Shown: piece by piece, positions 39,110 through 51,886 of the stretch
How the letters are laid out: the number at the start of each line of letters is the position of its first letter
Position numbering within the stretch: position 1 is the first letter of the stretch
NCBI GenBank assembly: GCA_036172665.1
Contig: CM069872.1
Location: forward strand, 53,492,101 to 53,556,100
Source: Prosopocoilus inquinatus
Taxonomy: Eukaryota; Arthropoda; Insecta; Coleoptera; Lucanidae
DNA: 64,000 nucleotides
Direction: 5' to 3'
Notes under the pieces: generated by a model
Seen by the model: only the letters and a program-made list of their open reading frames with translations
What the model was told of the DNA's origin: nothing
Database searches by the model: none
Translations under genes and position numbers: made by a program

Positions 39110-42012
39110 ATGTCGGATTGCGGGGCTTTCGACCGTCTCCTCGACAAAGTCGGCAATAGCGGTCGCTTCCAGAAACGCTTCAACCTGCTGTTCAACCTCG
39201 TCCTGTTGGTTTTCGCTTCGATGCCGAACCTAAACCTGTACATGGCCATGATGGTACCGGAGCACTGGTGCTACGTGCCCGGAAGGGAAAACACGAATCA
39301 CACGATGGAAGAATGGAAGGCCCTCACTTTACCCAAGTAGATGCTTTTGGTTTTAACCGCTGTCGCCTCGAGACTCTTGTTTTTCTTTTTTTTTTTTATT
39401 GATTCAGGAAAGGCGAAGAAGAAGACAAATTCAGCAACTGTAAAATGTACTACTACTCCTCCTCCTCAAACCGCAGCGAATCTGGTCTTAAGCTTAACGA
39501 CACCAATGTGGTTGGTGGGTGGGTACGTTCCAAAATGAAGCGAGTTGATTGGCCAAGTTGATTCTAGATTGTCAGTTTGGATGGGAGTACGACACGACGT
39601 ACTACGCGTCGACAGCGCCCTCTCAAGAAGACTGGGTGTGTGATAAAGAGCTGCACGTGACGAACACCTTCGTGGTTACGAGGATCGGCGATCTGGCAGG
39701 GAATTTCGTTTTCGGACAAATCGGGGATATGTAAGAGGACTTCCCCCTCTATCCCTTGGGGGTGTAATGTGTTTTCGCTCTCAGATCACTATCTCCATCA
39801 TGTATTAAAAAAAAAAAAAAGATGGAGATACTCTCAGAGTGCTCAGTCGAAAATGCCATAATCCAATTGGGGATTTTAGGTTTGGGCGACTTCCCGTCTA
39901 CTACGTCACCTTGGCGATTCTGGTGATTGGGCGGGTGCTCACTGCGTTCACCACAAGCTCGCTCTTACTCTTCCTGAGCATGGCTTTCATCAGTAGCCTT
40001 TCGGTGACGGCGATTTACCAGGCGCCCCTGGTCATCGCCATGGAAATCTCGAAGCCCGAAGACAGGGCGCACATCGCCATGTTGCAGTGCATAGGATGGA
40101 CGATCGCGTTTTGTTCCGTCCCCCTAATCATGTGGGCGTTAGCCCATTGGGTGCCGTTCATCCTGGTGACGACCCTACCCTGCCTCCTCTTCTTCTTCCC
40201 GAGCAAGTAATCGAAACGTCGCCAAACCAAACTAATCCAAATTACCATCGCCTTTTTAAGATACCTCATCGAGTCTCCGCGTTGGCTAGCCAACAAAGGC
40301 AAAACGGCCCGCTGCGTTCGCACACTAAAAACAATCGCCGAGGTCAACGGCGTCGAACCCCCAAAAAACCTGGTCCTCCTCGTCCAGCAGGCGGAAGTCA
40401 AGGACGAATCGTTCTACGGCGTTATGAGCTTGTTTACCACTTGGAGGCTCGCCAAGCACACGATCTTGTTGGTCGTGGGTTGGTCAGTCTTAGCAAAGGG
40501 GGCGTGCCCCAAACACGTTCTTACCTTCCCCCTCCGCTTTACATTTTCAGGTCGATAACTTACTTGGTGTACTACGTGCTGACGCTGAACGTGAGTAATT
40601 TCGGGGGAAACCCCTTCGTCAATTTCTTCTGGCAGGGCTTCGTCGAGCTTCCCGCCTACGTCATAGGCAAGTACGCCTGCGACCGAATCGGGCGGAGGTG
40701 GACTCACGTTTCCGGTTTCGTCGGGACGGTGCTCTTCAGTCTTCCACTTGTGTTCATCGTGGCAGGTAAAGATTGGGGTGGTTGAGTCGCCCTCAGCTTG
40801 AACCAATAAGGTCCAGTTTTACAAATGGGGCTCAACTTTGAGCTGAGGCTTAAACCCTTAGGCCCAGTTTTACAATTGCAGCTCAACTATGAGCTGAGGT
40901 TTAAACCCTTAGCGACGATTATTTCAAGAATTGTTGTGAAGGATTTAAGCTTCGGCTCAAAGTTAAACCGTCATTGTAAAACTGGGCCTTAAACTCTCGG
41001 CTCGAAGTTGAGCCCCATTTGTAAAACTGGACCTTAGCAACGATTATTTTAACAATTGTTGTGAAGGCTCAAAGTTAAACCGTCATGGGCTAAAAGGTGC
41101 TCTCCTTTTATTATAAATCTCACCTCAGATCAGATAAACGTCATTTTCGTTGGCACGAACAAGTAAGGTTGAATGTACAGTTGAAAGCAAAAAAATAGTA
41201 GACAAATTACAGTTTCCTGTAATTGTTCTTCCTCAAAATGGCGTAGATTAAAGACGAATTCACAGAAGTTCTAAATTGTTAATTTTGAAAGCTTTTAATT
41301 TTTTTTTAATGTTATCTGTGAACCACTACCATTTTCAAAAAGAATAATTACAGGAAACTTATTTGTCTACTTTTTCTTTGTGCTTCCGACAGTATATACA
41401 TATATCGACTTGGCAACTAATGGAAGTGCTCGAGTGGCAAAGTGGGCGGTGGAAATCTCAGTTCAACATTACTTGTTCGTGCCGACGGAAGTGACGTTTA
41501 TGTGGTAAGTCTTGTGGCAAAAAGGAAGGAGTACCTAAAGAAATCGCTTCCAGACCCAAAGTATCAGATGGCGGCGGAATACTGCGTCGCCCTCCTCAAG
41601 TTCGCCATTTCCTTCTCGTTTTACGCCGTCTGCTTGCACGCGCTGGAGATTTTCCCGACGTGCCTCCGCCAGACGGGGATGGCCCTGTGCGGGATAACTT
41701 CGAACGCAATCGGACCCATAGGGCCCTACATCGTCTATCTAGTAGGGGAGGAGCGACGAGACACGTGGTAACTTAAACAAAAAAAAATCTTTGCAGGGCA
41801 CGGCGGTTGATTCAAGCTACCCCTACGTCATATTGCTACTGCTAGGATTCGCGGGCGCCCTCTGTGGATTGTTTCTGCCCGAGACGCTCAACCAAAAGCT
41901 GCCGGAAACGCTGGCGGAAGGACAGGAGTTCGGAAAGGGCCACAGAGTATGGAGTTTCGGAATTCAGAAAAATAATGAGTTCCGGGAGGTCAAAGTTGAG
42001 GAAAATATATGA
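39110..42012 (+). CDS. SLC22-family organic cation/anion transporter
   Basis: Eight exons: 39110-39336, 39408-39514, 39568-39730, 39880-40206, 40261-40482, 40551-40765, 41554-41741 and 41797-42012 (554 aa, the usual SLC22 length). A major-facilitator transporter of the plasma membrane. The first membrane segment (FNLLFNLVLLVFASMPNLN) is followed by a large extracellular loop with several Cys and Asn-X-Ser/Thr sites, ending CQFGWEYDTTYY. Next come the MFS motif GQIGDMFGRLPV, the SLC22 marker ESPRWL, the second-half motif DRIGRRWTHV, EIFPTCLRQTG and the C-terminal LPETLNQKLPETLAEGQEFG. Exon 6 joins exon 7 in phase 1 (codon GAC), restoring the frame; a cryptic exon in between is rejected. Intron 6 contains nested MITEs. 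The substrate cannot be told; insect relatives are called Orct or carnitine transporter-like. Confidence 0.9.
40810..41033. mobile_element. GGTCCAG-group MITE interrupted by another copy
   Basis: Outer ends GGTCCAGTTTTACAAATGGG and CCCATTTGTAAAACTGGACC belong to one element; its halves are separated by a complete second element at 40861-40988. Removing the insertion and one TTA leaves about 93 bp, so the outer copy lacks part of its middle. It lies in intron 6 of the SLC22 gene. Confidence 0.85.
40861..40988. mobile_element. 128-bp hairpin MITE nested in its own family
   Basis: GGCCCAGTTTTACAATTGCA mirrors CATTGTAAAACTGGGCC. TTA flanks both ends (40858-40860 and 40989-40991). The interior AGCGACGATTATTTCAAGAA resembles the copy at 4985. 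Confidence 0.88.
41207..41360. mobile_element. MITE with TTACAGTTTCCTGTAATT ends
   Basis: The left end TTACAGTTTCCTGTAATTGT and the right end AATTACAGGAAACTT are inverted, and each end is itself a small palindrome (ACAGTTTCCTGT). Internal CTCAAAATGG and CCATTTTC also pair. Relatives: 44241-44504, and a right end near 18036-18050. Confidence 0.7.
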
Positions 42013-42043
42013 TCCGGAATGGGGGGTTTAATTTTATTTTGTA

Positions 42044-42049
42044 AATAAA
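42044..42049 (+). terminator. Poly(A) signal of the SLC22 gene
   Basis: AATAAA about 32 nt after the stop codon at 42010-42012. Confidence 0.6.
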
Positions 42050-42580
42050 TTTCAGTTTTAAGTAGAAAAACAAATGAATTTGTTGACGTACACCCATACA
42101 CGGTGTTATAATCGCGAGAAAAACTATAATAATAGTTTGCACACTGCCAAAAACTAGAAGGCTCAAAGCTGTGCTGATGCAGCTTCGACCTGCTCTAGGT
42201 ATCAAACAGAGAAGCATTAACATTTTGAATGAGAAGCCAGTCATTATTATTACAGTTAAACTTGAAGCAAAGTAAAGAATGGGCATGAATAAGCTACTAA
42301 GCCAATGCGAATGCTATGACGAACGAAATCTTTTGTTAATCTATGTTGAATGCTTCACAATTTTATTTTTTTTGTGTTCAAAATGACCGCGAATAAAAAG
42401 TTGAATATATGAACGTTTTCACTGCGACGCTGTACCGTTGGATGTCAATGCGGAACGCGCCCCTAGTCCCCAGAGCGCCCTCATACACCCAAGCGGCAAA
42501 CTTCATTCAAATATCAAATTTAAACTGACGTGTTTGCCTCAATTGCCGAATTTATTATTAAAAAAGTATTTTCGGGAAGA

Positions 42581-45500
42581 ATGGACGTCGAAATCCTGCG
42601 AGAAATAAGCCAATGCAACGCCCACGTCCAATTACTGATCGATTTAAAGGACGACGAAGACGCACGAACTTGGTTCAAGGTCCTAACCTCACTTTTTTTT
42701 TTACTTTTCGTTCTTCGGCCCTACAAGAAGTTATTTTTGCAGGAACTCTGCCGCATGCTAACGAATCTACTGATTCACGTGAAGCGCAAACGCAGGGATA
42801 ATTCAAACTCGACGTCGTTTTACTTCACCCAACTAACAACGTACCTTTCGCTGTTAATTCCAGCCTTTTCGACGGGGGACTTTACTGAAACGACACAGGT
42901 AAGTAACTATTAGTAAGACCCTTTCAGCACACAACAATTTCTACACCAGATTTATGTTCGCCTTTGGCTCTGGGCCGGCTTTGCCAAGCTTTATTCTTTA
43001 TACTGGAAATGCAGAATGATATAAATTTCTTGTTGATCAAACAGTGTGAAATCCTTAAAAAAAATGTTGTGTGCCGAATGGGCCTTACTAGTAGTTGGTT
43101 ACAACCTTCCCCTTGCCATAGGTTAGGTGTTACATACAGAAGCAATTAACGCAGTGTTTAGAAGGAGTTGAGAACGCCACCTCAAGTGCTTGCCTTGAAG
43201 AAAACTTCACGAACCAAATCGATTCCTCCTTGGAAAAGCTAGGCCTCATAGATGTAGACGACACAGGAGGAGAAAAAAGTGAGGCTTTAAGCAAATACGA
43301 AGACGCACGTGAACGAATCGTGCAAGCGCTCTGTCATGCAATGTCCATCGCTCACGTCGGGTACCCCCAAGATTTCCAGGCGGTTAAAGGCGGCTGTAAA
43401 TCTGTAAGTATGTCGATGCCCACCCTTTCTATTTTGCATGCTCTATAACGCGCACATATGTACGTGTGTTTTAGGTTCTGAACGCCTTGGACTCTTTGCG
43501 TCAGGAACTCGAAAAGGCGGACGTTAACGTCGCCATGTGCAACCTATCCATCGATTCCTGCTACGACAAACTGTGCGGTCTAGAAAGGCGAGTCAACACC
43601 ACGATCTTGACACTTTGCTTAAAAGTATTCTCACAGCACGGCCGACCCTTGCAATTACTACACGAATCCTGCGAGGACTCGAGGAGAGAAAAAAGTGAAC
43701 TCGACCGTTTAATTGCAGACTTCGACTTGGAAGTCGATCGTATCATGCAGGTCGGCTGGTTCGCTGTCGCTTCGTCCCCGGATGTTCGCTGTAAGTATCG
43801 CTACGAAGTCACACTTTACAATGCAATTTAAAAGAGAAACTGCGACTTCATAAAATACAGTGAAGTAGTAACTATGAATAATTCGTTTCATTTTACCTGC
43901 ATGCGATGGTGTAAATTATTCTTGCTGTTTCAGGCAGTGTTAAAATGCAAAGCCATCTCGCCTGCTTGGAGGCTTTGGAGAGCGAGCTGGTGCCGAACTT
44001 GAGGGCTTTTGGACTTGAGAAGACGAGAGGCGGTGCTCATTTGGTCACCGTCTTGAAACGCCACTGGTTAAAAGAAGTGAACGAGTTAAAACTTGCGCTT
44101 TATTCTGTGATTGATCCGTTTGCCTTTGGTCAGGTACGTTGAATTGAATATAAAAGACTTTAACTGTAAATCATTCCAATAGTTCGAAAGCAAAATGACA
44201 GTTGAGGTTATGTAACCAGCCCAGCTGAGTGAGTAGATGATTACAGTTTCCTGTAATTTTTGTTCGTCCGAAGAGGTACCGTTTAAATGTGACTTCTTCA
44301 CAGGTGACGCTTAAAAATGTTGAAAGTTTTCAGACTTGACAAGCTGCAAACTTTTATAAAAATCCATGAAGTAAGCTCATTTTAGAAAGAGGAAAAAGTT
44401 CTGAGCTTGTTAAATCTGAAAGCTTTCAAAATATTTGAGTGTCAACTGTGAAGTTATATTTAACTAGAAGTATTTCGAAGAAAGAAAAATTACAGGAAAC
44501 TGTATGTAATTGTTTACTATTTTTTTTTTAATTTATTTACTTTTGACCGCAGTTAGTAACGTGGAACAGTTGGAAAATTCAACAAATTGCAACTCAAATT
44601 CACCGTATGATGATGACTTTACGAAAAATCTTTGTAAATTGAACGTAGGCAGTGCTGCCAACTTAAATACTCCTGACGCTGAACGCCGACAGCTTTCATT
44701 CCTTAGAATATTCAGAATTTCAAAATCTAATTTATAATTGAAGTTTAAATCAAAATATAGCATGTTACAAAAAAAATAAAAAAATTAAATTTTTTTTTGC
44801 ATTTTGTTTTCGAAGTTGCAGTGTTGCCACGTTTCCGAGATAATCGCTTTAACCAAAATCTAGTTACAGATTAAAAAAAAAAAAAAACAATTGAAAACTA
44901 TAATTTTACATTTTATTGCTTTCAAGGATGCAGTGTTGCCACATTTCTGAGATAGTCGTTTAAACTAAAGTCCCAAAATCTAGCCACAGATTTCAAAAAA
45001 CAAATTAAAATTATAGTTTTATATTGTATTGTTTTCAAATATGCAGTGTTGCCACATTTCCGCGATGACCGCTTAAACCAAAATCTACCTAGATTTAAAA
45101 AAAAAACAAATGAAAACTATAATTTTAGATTTTATTGTTATCAAAGATGCAGTGTTGCCACATTTCTACAATAGCCACAGATTTCAAATAAAAACAATGG
45201 AAAATCATAGTTTTACATTTTATTGTCTTCAAGGATGCAGTGTTGCAATATTCGGAGATGGTTGTTTAAACTGAAATCTAGCCACACATTTCAAAGAAAA
45301 AAAAGGAACAAATGAAAATCTTAATTTTTCACTTTATTGTTTTCACACTTGCGGTGTTGCCACATTTCTGAGTTAGTTGTTTAAACCAAAATCTAAGCAG
45401 ATTTCAAAAAAAAAAGTAAAAATCATGATTTTACGTCGTTTTAAAAGTTGCTGTGTTGCCACATTTCTGAGATAGTTGTTTAAACCAAAATCTAGTCACA

Positions 45501-48500
45501 GATTTCAAAAAAGAAAAAAAATCATGATTTTACAATCCGTTTTTAAAATTGCAGTGTTGCCACATCACGTCAACGCATAATTAAAAACCGTCGCAAACAT
45601 CGGACTATGACGTAATTAAATTACATTTTCAAATTTGACAGATTGCATTGGAGGATCTAAAACAATCGGTAGACGTCGTTTTCGAAAGTGCGAGAAACAA
45701 CGAAGGCGTCTTGAGACGAAACTCGCTGGAAACAATCGTGAGCGAAGCCGAAGCGCTGATAGATGTCGTTACCGTCTCATTCGGAGACGCAGTGCCGCCA
45801 ACCGAAGTCAAAAAATTACTAGGCGACTTAAAACAAGGTGTGGCTTATTTTTTTTTTTTTTTTTTGTTAGGTTAGGAGCAAACTATTTGACAACTGTCAT
45901 CCATCAAGCGTCGTCATTGATTTTCAAAAAATCGAAGCCAAGACAAAAGTTTTGGATTACTGACAAAAATAATAATCACGTTTTCTTGGAATTAAAAATA
46001 AACAAAAACACGTGATAATTGATGATTCTGTCAAAATTCAGGTGAACGTAAAATTTTCGTATTTTCGCGCGCGCTCTCTAAAAAAAATGTGCGATTCGTG
46101 TGATTGCCAGCCGTGCCTCTGCGAAATCCCCTTCGCGCAAGTATGCTTCACGTGCCCCCCCTGCGGGCCCCTGCCCACGAGCAAGTGCCCCGTGAAACCG
46201 CTCCGGATGCCGTGCATGAAAATACCGGCCACCCCCGAGCAGATTGCCGCGAAGATCGCCGAGCTAGATCACACGAGGTACAACAATTTTTACAACTTCT
46301 ACAACTCGGCGTATCACACGCCCTCTGGGGGGTGGTTCGCGTGCAAGAAGCCGCGCTGCTTCGGCGACAGGATTAAAACAACGACGACTATACCTTGTAC
46401 GGTCGATGGGAAAGATCCGCACTGTTGCGACCCGCCTTGCGGCTCGGACTGTGTGCCCGCCGTTTGCTGCGGCAGGGGATGCCCCACTGGGTTTAAGCCC
46501 TGCACGATGAAGATGTGCCCACCGCCCTTTTGCAATCCGATTGCCGCCTGGCATGCCGAGGTCCAACCATGTCCCCCCAAGGTGGTCCAATGTTGTCCTC
46601 CATGTGATTAATGACTTTGTACTTGTCTTGAGTAGCAAAATACAAGAAATTGTCCTGGTCTTAAGTAGCAATTTTTTTTAAAGCAAAAATGTTCAAACAT
46701 CGGAAAAATTAAAATTAAACATTGTTTTTTTATGCTAGCGGGGGGGCTGACATTTTGTTGGTTGTCAGTTGTCAAAAGAGTTTCACTGTTGATTTAATTT
46801 TAAAAATACAAGAAGCTTCTGATGTCAATTGTTTTCCCCCTAGCAACTATTTTTAATGTTGAAGAAGAAAGAAGTGACGTTTTGATGGTTGTCAGTTGTC
46901 AATTGTCAAAAAAGTTTCACTGTTGACTTTATTTTAAAAACACAAGAAACTTCTGATGTCAAATTGTTTTCCCCCCTAGCAACTGTTTTTAATGTTGAAG
47001 AAGAAAACAGTGACGTTTTGATGGCTGTCAGTTGTCAGAAGAGTTTCTCTGTTGACTTTATTTTAAAAATCCAAGAAGCTTTTGCTGTCAATTGTTTTTC
47101 CCCCTGGCAATTGTTTTCAATGTTGAAGCCGTAACATGGTAATCTTTATTTACCGGAAAACAATTGAAAAACCTAAGACGACGTTCTTGAAACGACTTTG
47201 CATTAAAAAGCATTTGTGATGGCGCCATCTGTTACCATGAGTCGTAAACTTTGTTCTCTTAATTTGCGGAAGGCAAGACTGAAAAACGCTAAAGAATTTA
47301 AAAAAATATGTGCCGCCAAAAAAAAACAATTTCGAATAAATAAAGTTGAAAACCAGAAATGGTTAAGTTTCAGAAAAATTTAAAGCGAAACGTAAGCAGC
47401 GCCATCTAGTAATTTGCAATTAATTTTGTTTCCTTTGAATTCTGGAAGATAGTTTCGAAACAGTCGAGAACAAATTACTTCGGGAAATACATAGTTTAAG
47501 CGTAATTCGCTTGGCGCTGGCTTTTCTAACCTAAAATTTTGACAGCTCTTGTTACTTTTTTAGAAATGGGATAATCCAAAAACGCAATTAAGTTGAAAGT
47601 AAGCGGCAAAAGAATATTTTTTTTTTAGTTTTACTTTCTTAACAATAAATATTTTAATAATAAAAGGCGCCGGTGAAAATTTTGCAACCCTGCGACATGA
47701 CTTCCAGTTACGCCACTGGACCGTTTCAATAAATTTTCGGGCACTTATTTTCTGAAAAGCTCGATTTTTAAAACTGTCAACTTAAAACCATTTCTGTATA
47801 AACTGAACCAACCTGAACCCGTTGGGCAAACACCACAGATAAAAAAAAGAAAAGAAAAAAAACCAAAGATTCATAATATTTCATAAAAATAACCTGCATT
47901 TCAGTTGTGCATGAAATAAAGGTGGCGATACGGTTGCTTCTGGTGGAACAAGAACCGGACAAAGCCGGCAGCCTCCGCATGAAAAAAAGATGCAAAATCA
48001 TGCTCTCGATCACCAAGAAACTCGTGCTGGCTTTATCCGAAGGCAACAACCCCCTCAAAGACGAACAAAACACGCAACATTTTCCACTTTCAACCGATGA
48101 TGATGATGGTGATGATGAGTCAAAGCGCGCAGCAAGTCAATTGAGGGCTGAAACGAATGCCCCCGACCCAGACGACGAAAATGACAAATTCTTAAACCAC
48201 ATAATCAACAAGGGCAAAGAAATACTGAGAGAACGCAAGACTCCGTTGAAAGTTACCTTTTTCAATGGTAACAAATTTTCTTTTTATTTTAACAACGCAA
48301 GACAAATGCGCTTGATTTTAGGACTAACGACGGGGGGTGAACCACCGGCTTCATCCTTGAGGAAACGCAATCTTCACTTTTCGTACTCGAAAGTGCGCGA
48401 TGGCACTTCCATCGACTTACAATTAACAGGTACTCACCGCTCTATTGCAGCAATGAAATCGAGTGTCGAATACTTTTTTTTTTTTTTTAACAGAGCTTCT

Positions 48501-48546
48501 GAGTGGCATTTCAAGTTCGTTTACCCAAATGACACTGAGCCATTGA
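42581..48546 (+). CDS. Serendipity-alpha-like protein (vinculin/alpha-catenin superfamily)
   Basis: Nine exons: 42581-42679, 42743-42898, 43140-43403, 43475-43790, 43934-44133, 45642-45837, 47905-48267, 48322-48429 and 48494-48546 (584 aa). The start is the ATG after GGGAAGA; upstream frame has no ATG. Exon 3 has a second in-frame acceptor at 43155, 15 nt further on. The protein is almost wholly helical and Leu/Glu/Lys-rich, with alpha-catenin-like stretches such as LDSLRQELEKADVNVAM, IMQVGWFAVASSPDVRC and LACLEALESELVPNLRAF. A polar acidic insert (STDDDDGDDESK) follows. The last two exons, joined across a 54-nt and a 64-nt intron, end SGISSSFTQMTLSH. In Drosophila the family acts at the actin cortex during cellularisation; function here is inferred. 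Catulin is the main alternative, but it is longer. Confidence 0.65.
44241..44504. mobile_element. MITE with TTACAGTTTCCTGTAATT ends (intron of Serendipity-alpha-like)
   Basis: TTACAGTTTCCTGTAATTTT on the left and AAATTACAGGAAACTGTA on the right. The inner arms also pair: AAAGTTTTCAGA against TCTGAAAGCTTTC. About 264 bp, non-coding. Confidence 0.72.
44815..45565. repeat. ~100-bp tandem array with CAGTGTTGCCA core
   Basis: Eight units in intron 5 of the Serendipity-alpha-like gene, near 44818, 44931, 45044, 45150, 45238, 45353, 45450 and 45551. Each has GCAGTGTTGCCACATTTC, a GTTTAAACCAAAATCTAG segment, CACAGATTTCAAA and an A-rich part followed by TTTTACATTTTATTG. Spacing ranges from 88 to 115 bp. 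The array ends within 80 nt of exon 6. Confidence 0.88.
46087..46611 (+). CDS. Cysteine/proline-rich protein nested in an intron
   Basis: A single open frame of 174 aa, same strand as its host, inside intron 6 (45838-47904) of the Serendipity-alpha-like gene. I count 27 Cys, about 15%. An N-terminal Cys-rich part (MCDSCDCQPCLCE, CPPCGPLP) is followed by a Cys-poor helical/aromatic stretch (ATPEQIAAKIAELDHTRY, then NNFYNFYNSAYHT) and a C-terminal part rich in CC and PPC pairs, ending QCCPPCD. There is no signal peptide, which argues against a secreted disulfide-rich protein. Small intracellular Cys/Pro-rich proteins of this kind are common among insect sperm components; that role is inference. 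The start at 46087 is the first ATG in good context (AAAAAAATG). No family was recognised. Confidence 0.6.
   Translation: MCDSCDCQPCLCEIPFAQVCFTCPPCGPLPTSKCPVKPLRMPCMKIPATPEQIAAKIAELDHTRYNNFYNFYNSAYHTPSGGWFACKKPRCFGDRIKTTTTIPCTVDGKDPHCCDPPCGSDCVPAVCCGRGCPTGFKPCTMKMCPPPFCNPIAAWHAEVQPCPPKVVQCCPPCD
46755..47130. repeat. ~125-bp tandem repeat, three copies
   Basis: GTTGTCAGTTGTCAAAAGAG, TTTCACTGTTGACTTTATTT, AAACACAAGAAGCTTCTGAT-like and TTTCCCCCTAGCAACTATTT recur near 46757, 46885 and 47020. The array lies just downstream of the nested Cys-rich frame. Its units contain a chance open frame at 46889-47134. Confidence 0.85.
47135..47904. other. Rest of intron 6 of the Serendipity-alpha-like gene
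   Basis: AT-rich sequence with no recognised gene. It contains the words GCGCCATCTGTTACC and GCGCCATCTAGTAA, which resemble short motifs scattered through the window. Confidence 0.35.
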
Positions 48547-49073
48547 GCCGAACATTTTTTTTTTTTTAATAGGAAGGAAATTTATTACATCGTCTTTCAT
48601 GTATAGCGGACACAAAATTTATTTTTACGATTCGTTTCTTACAATTAAGAGTGTTACAGAGCGATGCGCACTTAACTTATGTTTGTTTTATTTGCCCTTT
48701 AAAAGGATTTTTCACGTGGGTTTTGATGAAGTAATAATTGATCTCCACTGCTTTATTGTGATTATACATAATTCTTTTTTTAAGAAGGAAAGAATGACGT
48801 GAACAGCACTTTATATTTTAATAATGATGATGAAAAAGCCCTACGTAATATTTTATTTTCCTTTCGCTATCCGGGTTTTACAGAGAGAGAGAGAGCAATT
48901 ACGTAATTAGCAGACGGTCTCAGTATACGTGCTTAAAGTCGGTTTTATTTTAAGCGCAACTTTGCCTCGACAGAAAAAAAGATTTAAAAAAATAAGTCAT
49001 ACCCCTTTCAAAGGTGTTTCTTTAGCCGAGCGTAATACGATTATTAAGACGGGACACGGCGGGCCTTTCACTT

Positions 49074-50085
<1,012 letters not shown>

Positions 50086-51886
50086 TGCCGTCGGTGTTAT
50101 TAAATCTTGATTCCAATTATCCTAATCGTCTACATCGAGTTTTATTTTAGCGTTGAGGTTAAAGTGGCACTTGAAAAATAAAACAAGCGCAGGTTTCAGG
50201 TATACCAACTGTAATCGCATGAAGTCATTGCAGTTACACATTAAACGCCTACATCTCGTATTATTACATGAAGTTAAAGCTACTCTGAGTGGGCGTTAGT
50301 GCAGTGAATCGAATACGCTGTGTTATTAGCAAGAAAAACACGCACTTTTAAATTAAATTACTAAATAAATAAATTTTAGAGCGGCACCTGCCGTCGCATT
50401 ATATAACTGCATTCAAAATGCTGCTTTATCGACAGTGTGCTTGATTTTCAATTGAAAGTGCGGTGTGGTGCTTCGTGATTGAATTTTCGAAAACTTGGAC
50501 GGTTTTTCATCCACAAGTTCCGTGTTCGTGCGTGTCTTCAGTCAAATGTAAGTCTAAATTAACGTTTTCTTGCATGTGCACGCATGTTTTGCTTCCGGGA
50601 ATCGGCGTTTGTTCGAGCTCGGGAGATCGACGCTGGCCGCGCGCCATTTTACGTTTTCATGTTTTAGCGACGCGCGTTGTAAAATTAGGATGAAACAAAG
50701 CCGTAAATGCTATAAAATCAATCAACACGTTCGTCTGGCATCTAGGAAAACGTGTCGTAACAGTTTACTGGTTTTTTTAGCGTTCAAAACTGCGTAGAAT
50801 AGCGGGCTAGGGTGTAAGCGTCCCAGGTACAGTCGCGACCAAAAGAAATGTCGTCGGCCGAGTCGGCGTTATTCGAAAGAGTAAAAATATCTTTTTTTCG
50901 TTTATCAAAGCGAATATGACGAGATGTAAAGCGGAATTTTTGCGTTTTGCGACCTGTTTTATAATGCTATGACAAATGAAAAGGCGACCACTTGATATTT
51001 TCTCCAGCCTTGTAGATTTAAAAAAGCAAACGTAATTGCTAGGTTTTGTAGAATAGAGGAATCTTATAAATGCATCTTGCGGCTTAAACGTTTGCTACTC
51101 ACGCATCATGCACATCACGTTAGATTTTGGGTTGCACACGTGCGCTATCTATGAGAAGAAAACTTAACTAGACACAGTGCTAATGTGGCGCTAATATTTA
51201 AACCGAATTATACTCGTTTTTTTTTTTTTTATTTCGGAGGAGCACTTTGAAATTTTGGCGCTGAAAACTCATTTGACCAATGACAAAGCTTGCTATTAGC
51301 GCCAAAATTTCAAAGTACTCCTCCGAAATAAAAAGCAGAGTATAATTAGTTAAAAAATCTTTAACAATAAGGCTTTGCAGAAAGCACATGATATTATGTT
51401 GTGTCAGTTGCGCAATTCTTTTATCATAAACGTAAAAATTCCTGAAATTTTCCATCATAACATTGCTTGCGGCCTAAAATAGCCGCGCTTCTAAATATAT
51501 CTAATCTCTTCGGGATGATTAACATGCGGTCAGTTATTTACAAACAACGTTCTTACGCTGCGTTTAATTTTTAATTTTTTTTTAAGTGTGTTATGTGTTA
51601 GAGTTTACGGAAAGCTTTCAGCGTCAGCAATTTCAAGGGGAAGAAAATGTTAACGTCGGGTAAATTCAAGGGGGTATTATAGGAATATTTTTGTTTTATT
51701 GCTCGCAAAAGAAAAACATCCAGCTCTTATTGTTATTAAAGTTTGACATCGTTCCTCTTGGGCAACTCTACAACATTACACCCAGTTGTGATTAGTAATA
51801 ATTTTCTTGTATGTACTATGACGTGCATTTTTGTGTCAGCTAATAGCTCTTGCGAATATATTGGCCGTTAGCTGCGCAAGCACCTC
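50086..51886. other. Gene-free interval between Atg5 and Oat
   Basis: No gene was recognised. It begins with the probable Atg5 promoter and 5' UTR. Around 50520-50560, TCAGTCAAATGTAAGT resembles an initiator plus splice donor on the + strand but has no downstream partner. One hairpin MITE lies at 51209-51344. Confidence 0.4.
51209..51344. mobile_element. Hairpin MITE with TATACTCG ends
   Basis: Arms TATTTCGGAGGAGCACTTTG then AAATTTTGGCGCT, mirrored by AGCGCCAAAATTTCAAAGTA then CTCCTCCGAAATA. Ends are TATACTC and GAGTATA. Internal TTGACCAATGACAAAGCTTG matches the group at 15836 and 32605. It has the same CCAATGAC core but a shorter loop. Confidence 0.82.

Noticed and set aside
41391..41505. 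Possible extra SLC22 exon between exons 6 and 7 (acceptor CCGACAG, donor GTGGTAAGT)
   Set aside because: Its end phase does not match the next exon, and joining 40765 directly to 41554 restores the frame with a normal loop length.
41990..42286. Hydrophobic 98-aa frame on the - strand
   Set aside because: Two membrane-like segments, but it overlaps the SLC22 C-terminus and 3' UTR and matches no family I recognise.
46012..46086. Longer N-terminus of the Cys-rich protein
   Set aside because: The upstream start is not an ATG in good context, and the extra residues are unlike the rest; ATG at 46087 is preferred.
47907..48569. Single uninterrupted 220-aa frame ending in poly-Phe
   Set aside because: It reads through two short introns (48268-48321 and 48430-48493); splicing them removes the poly-Phe stretches and gives a helical C-terminus.
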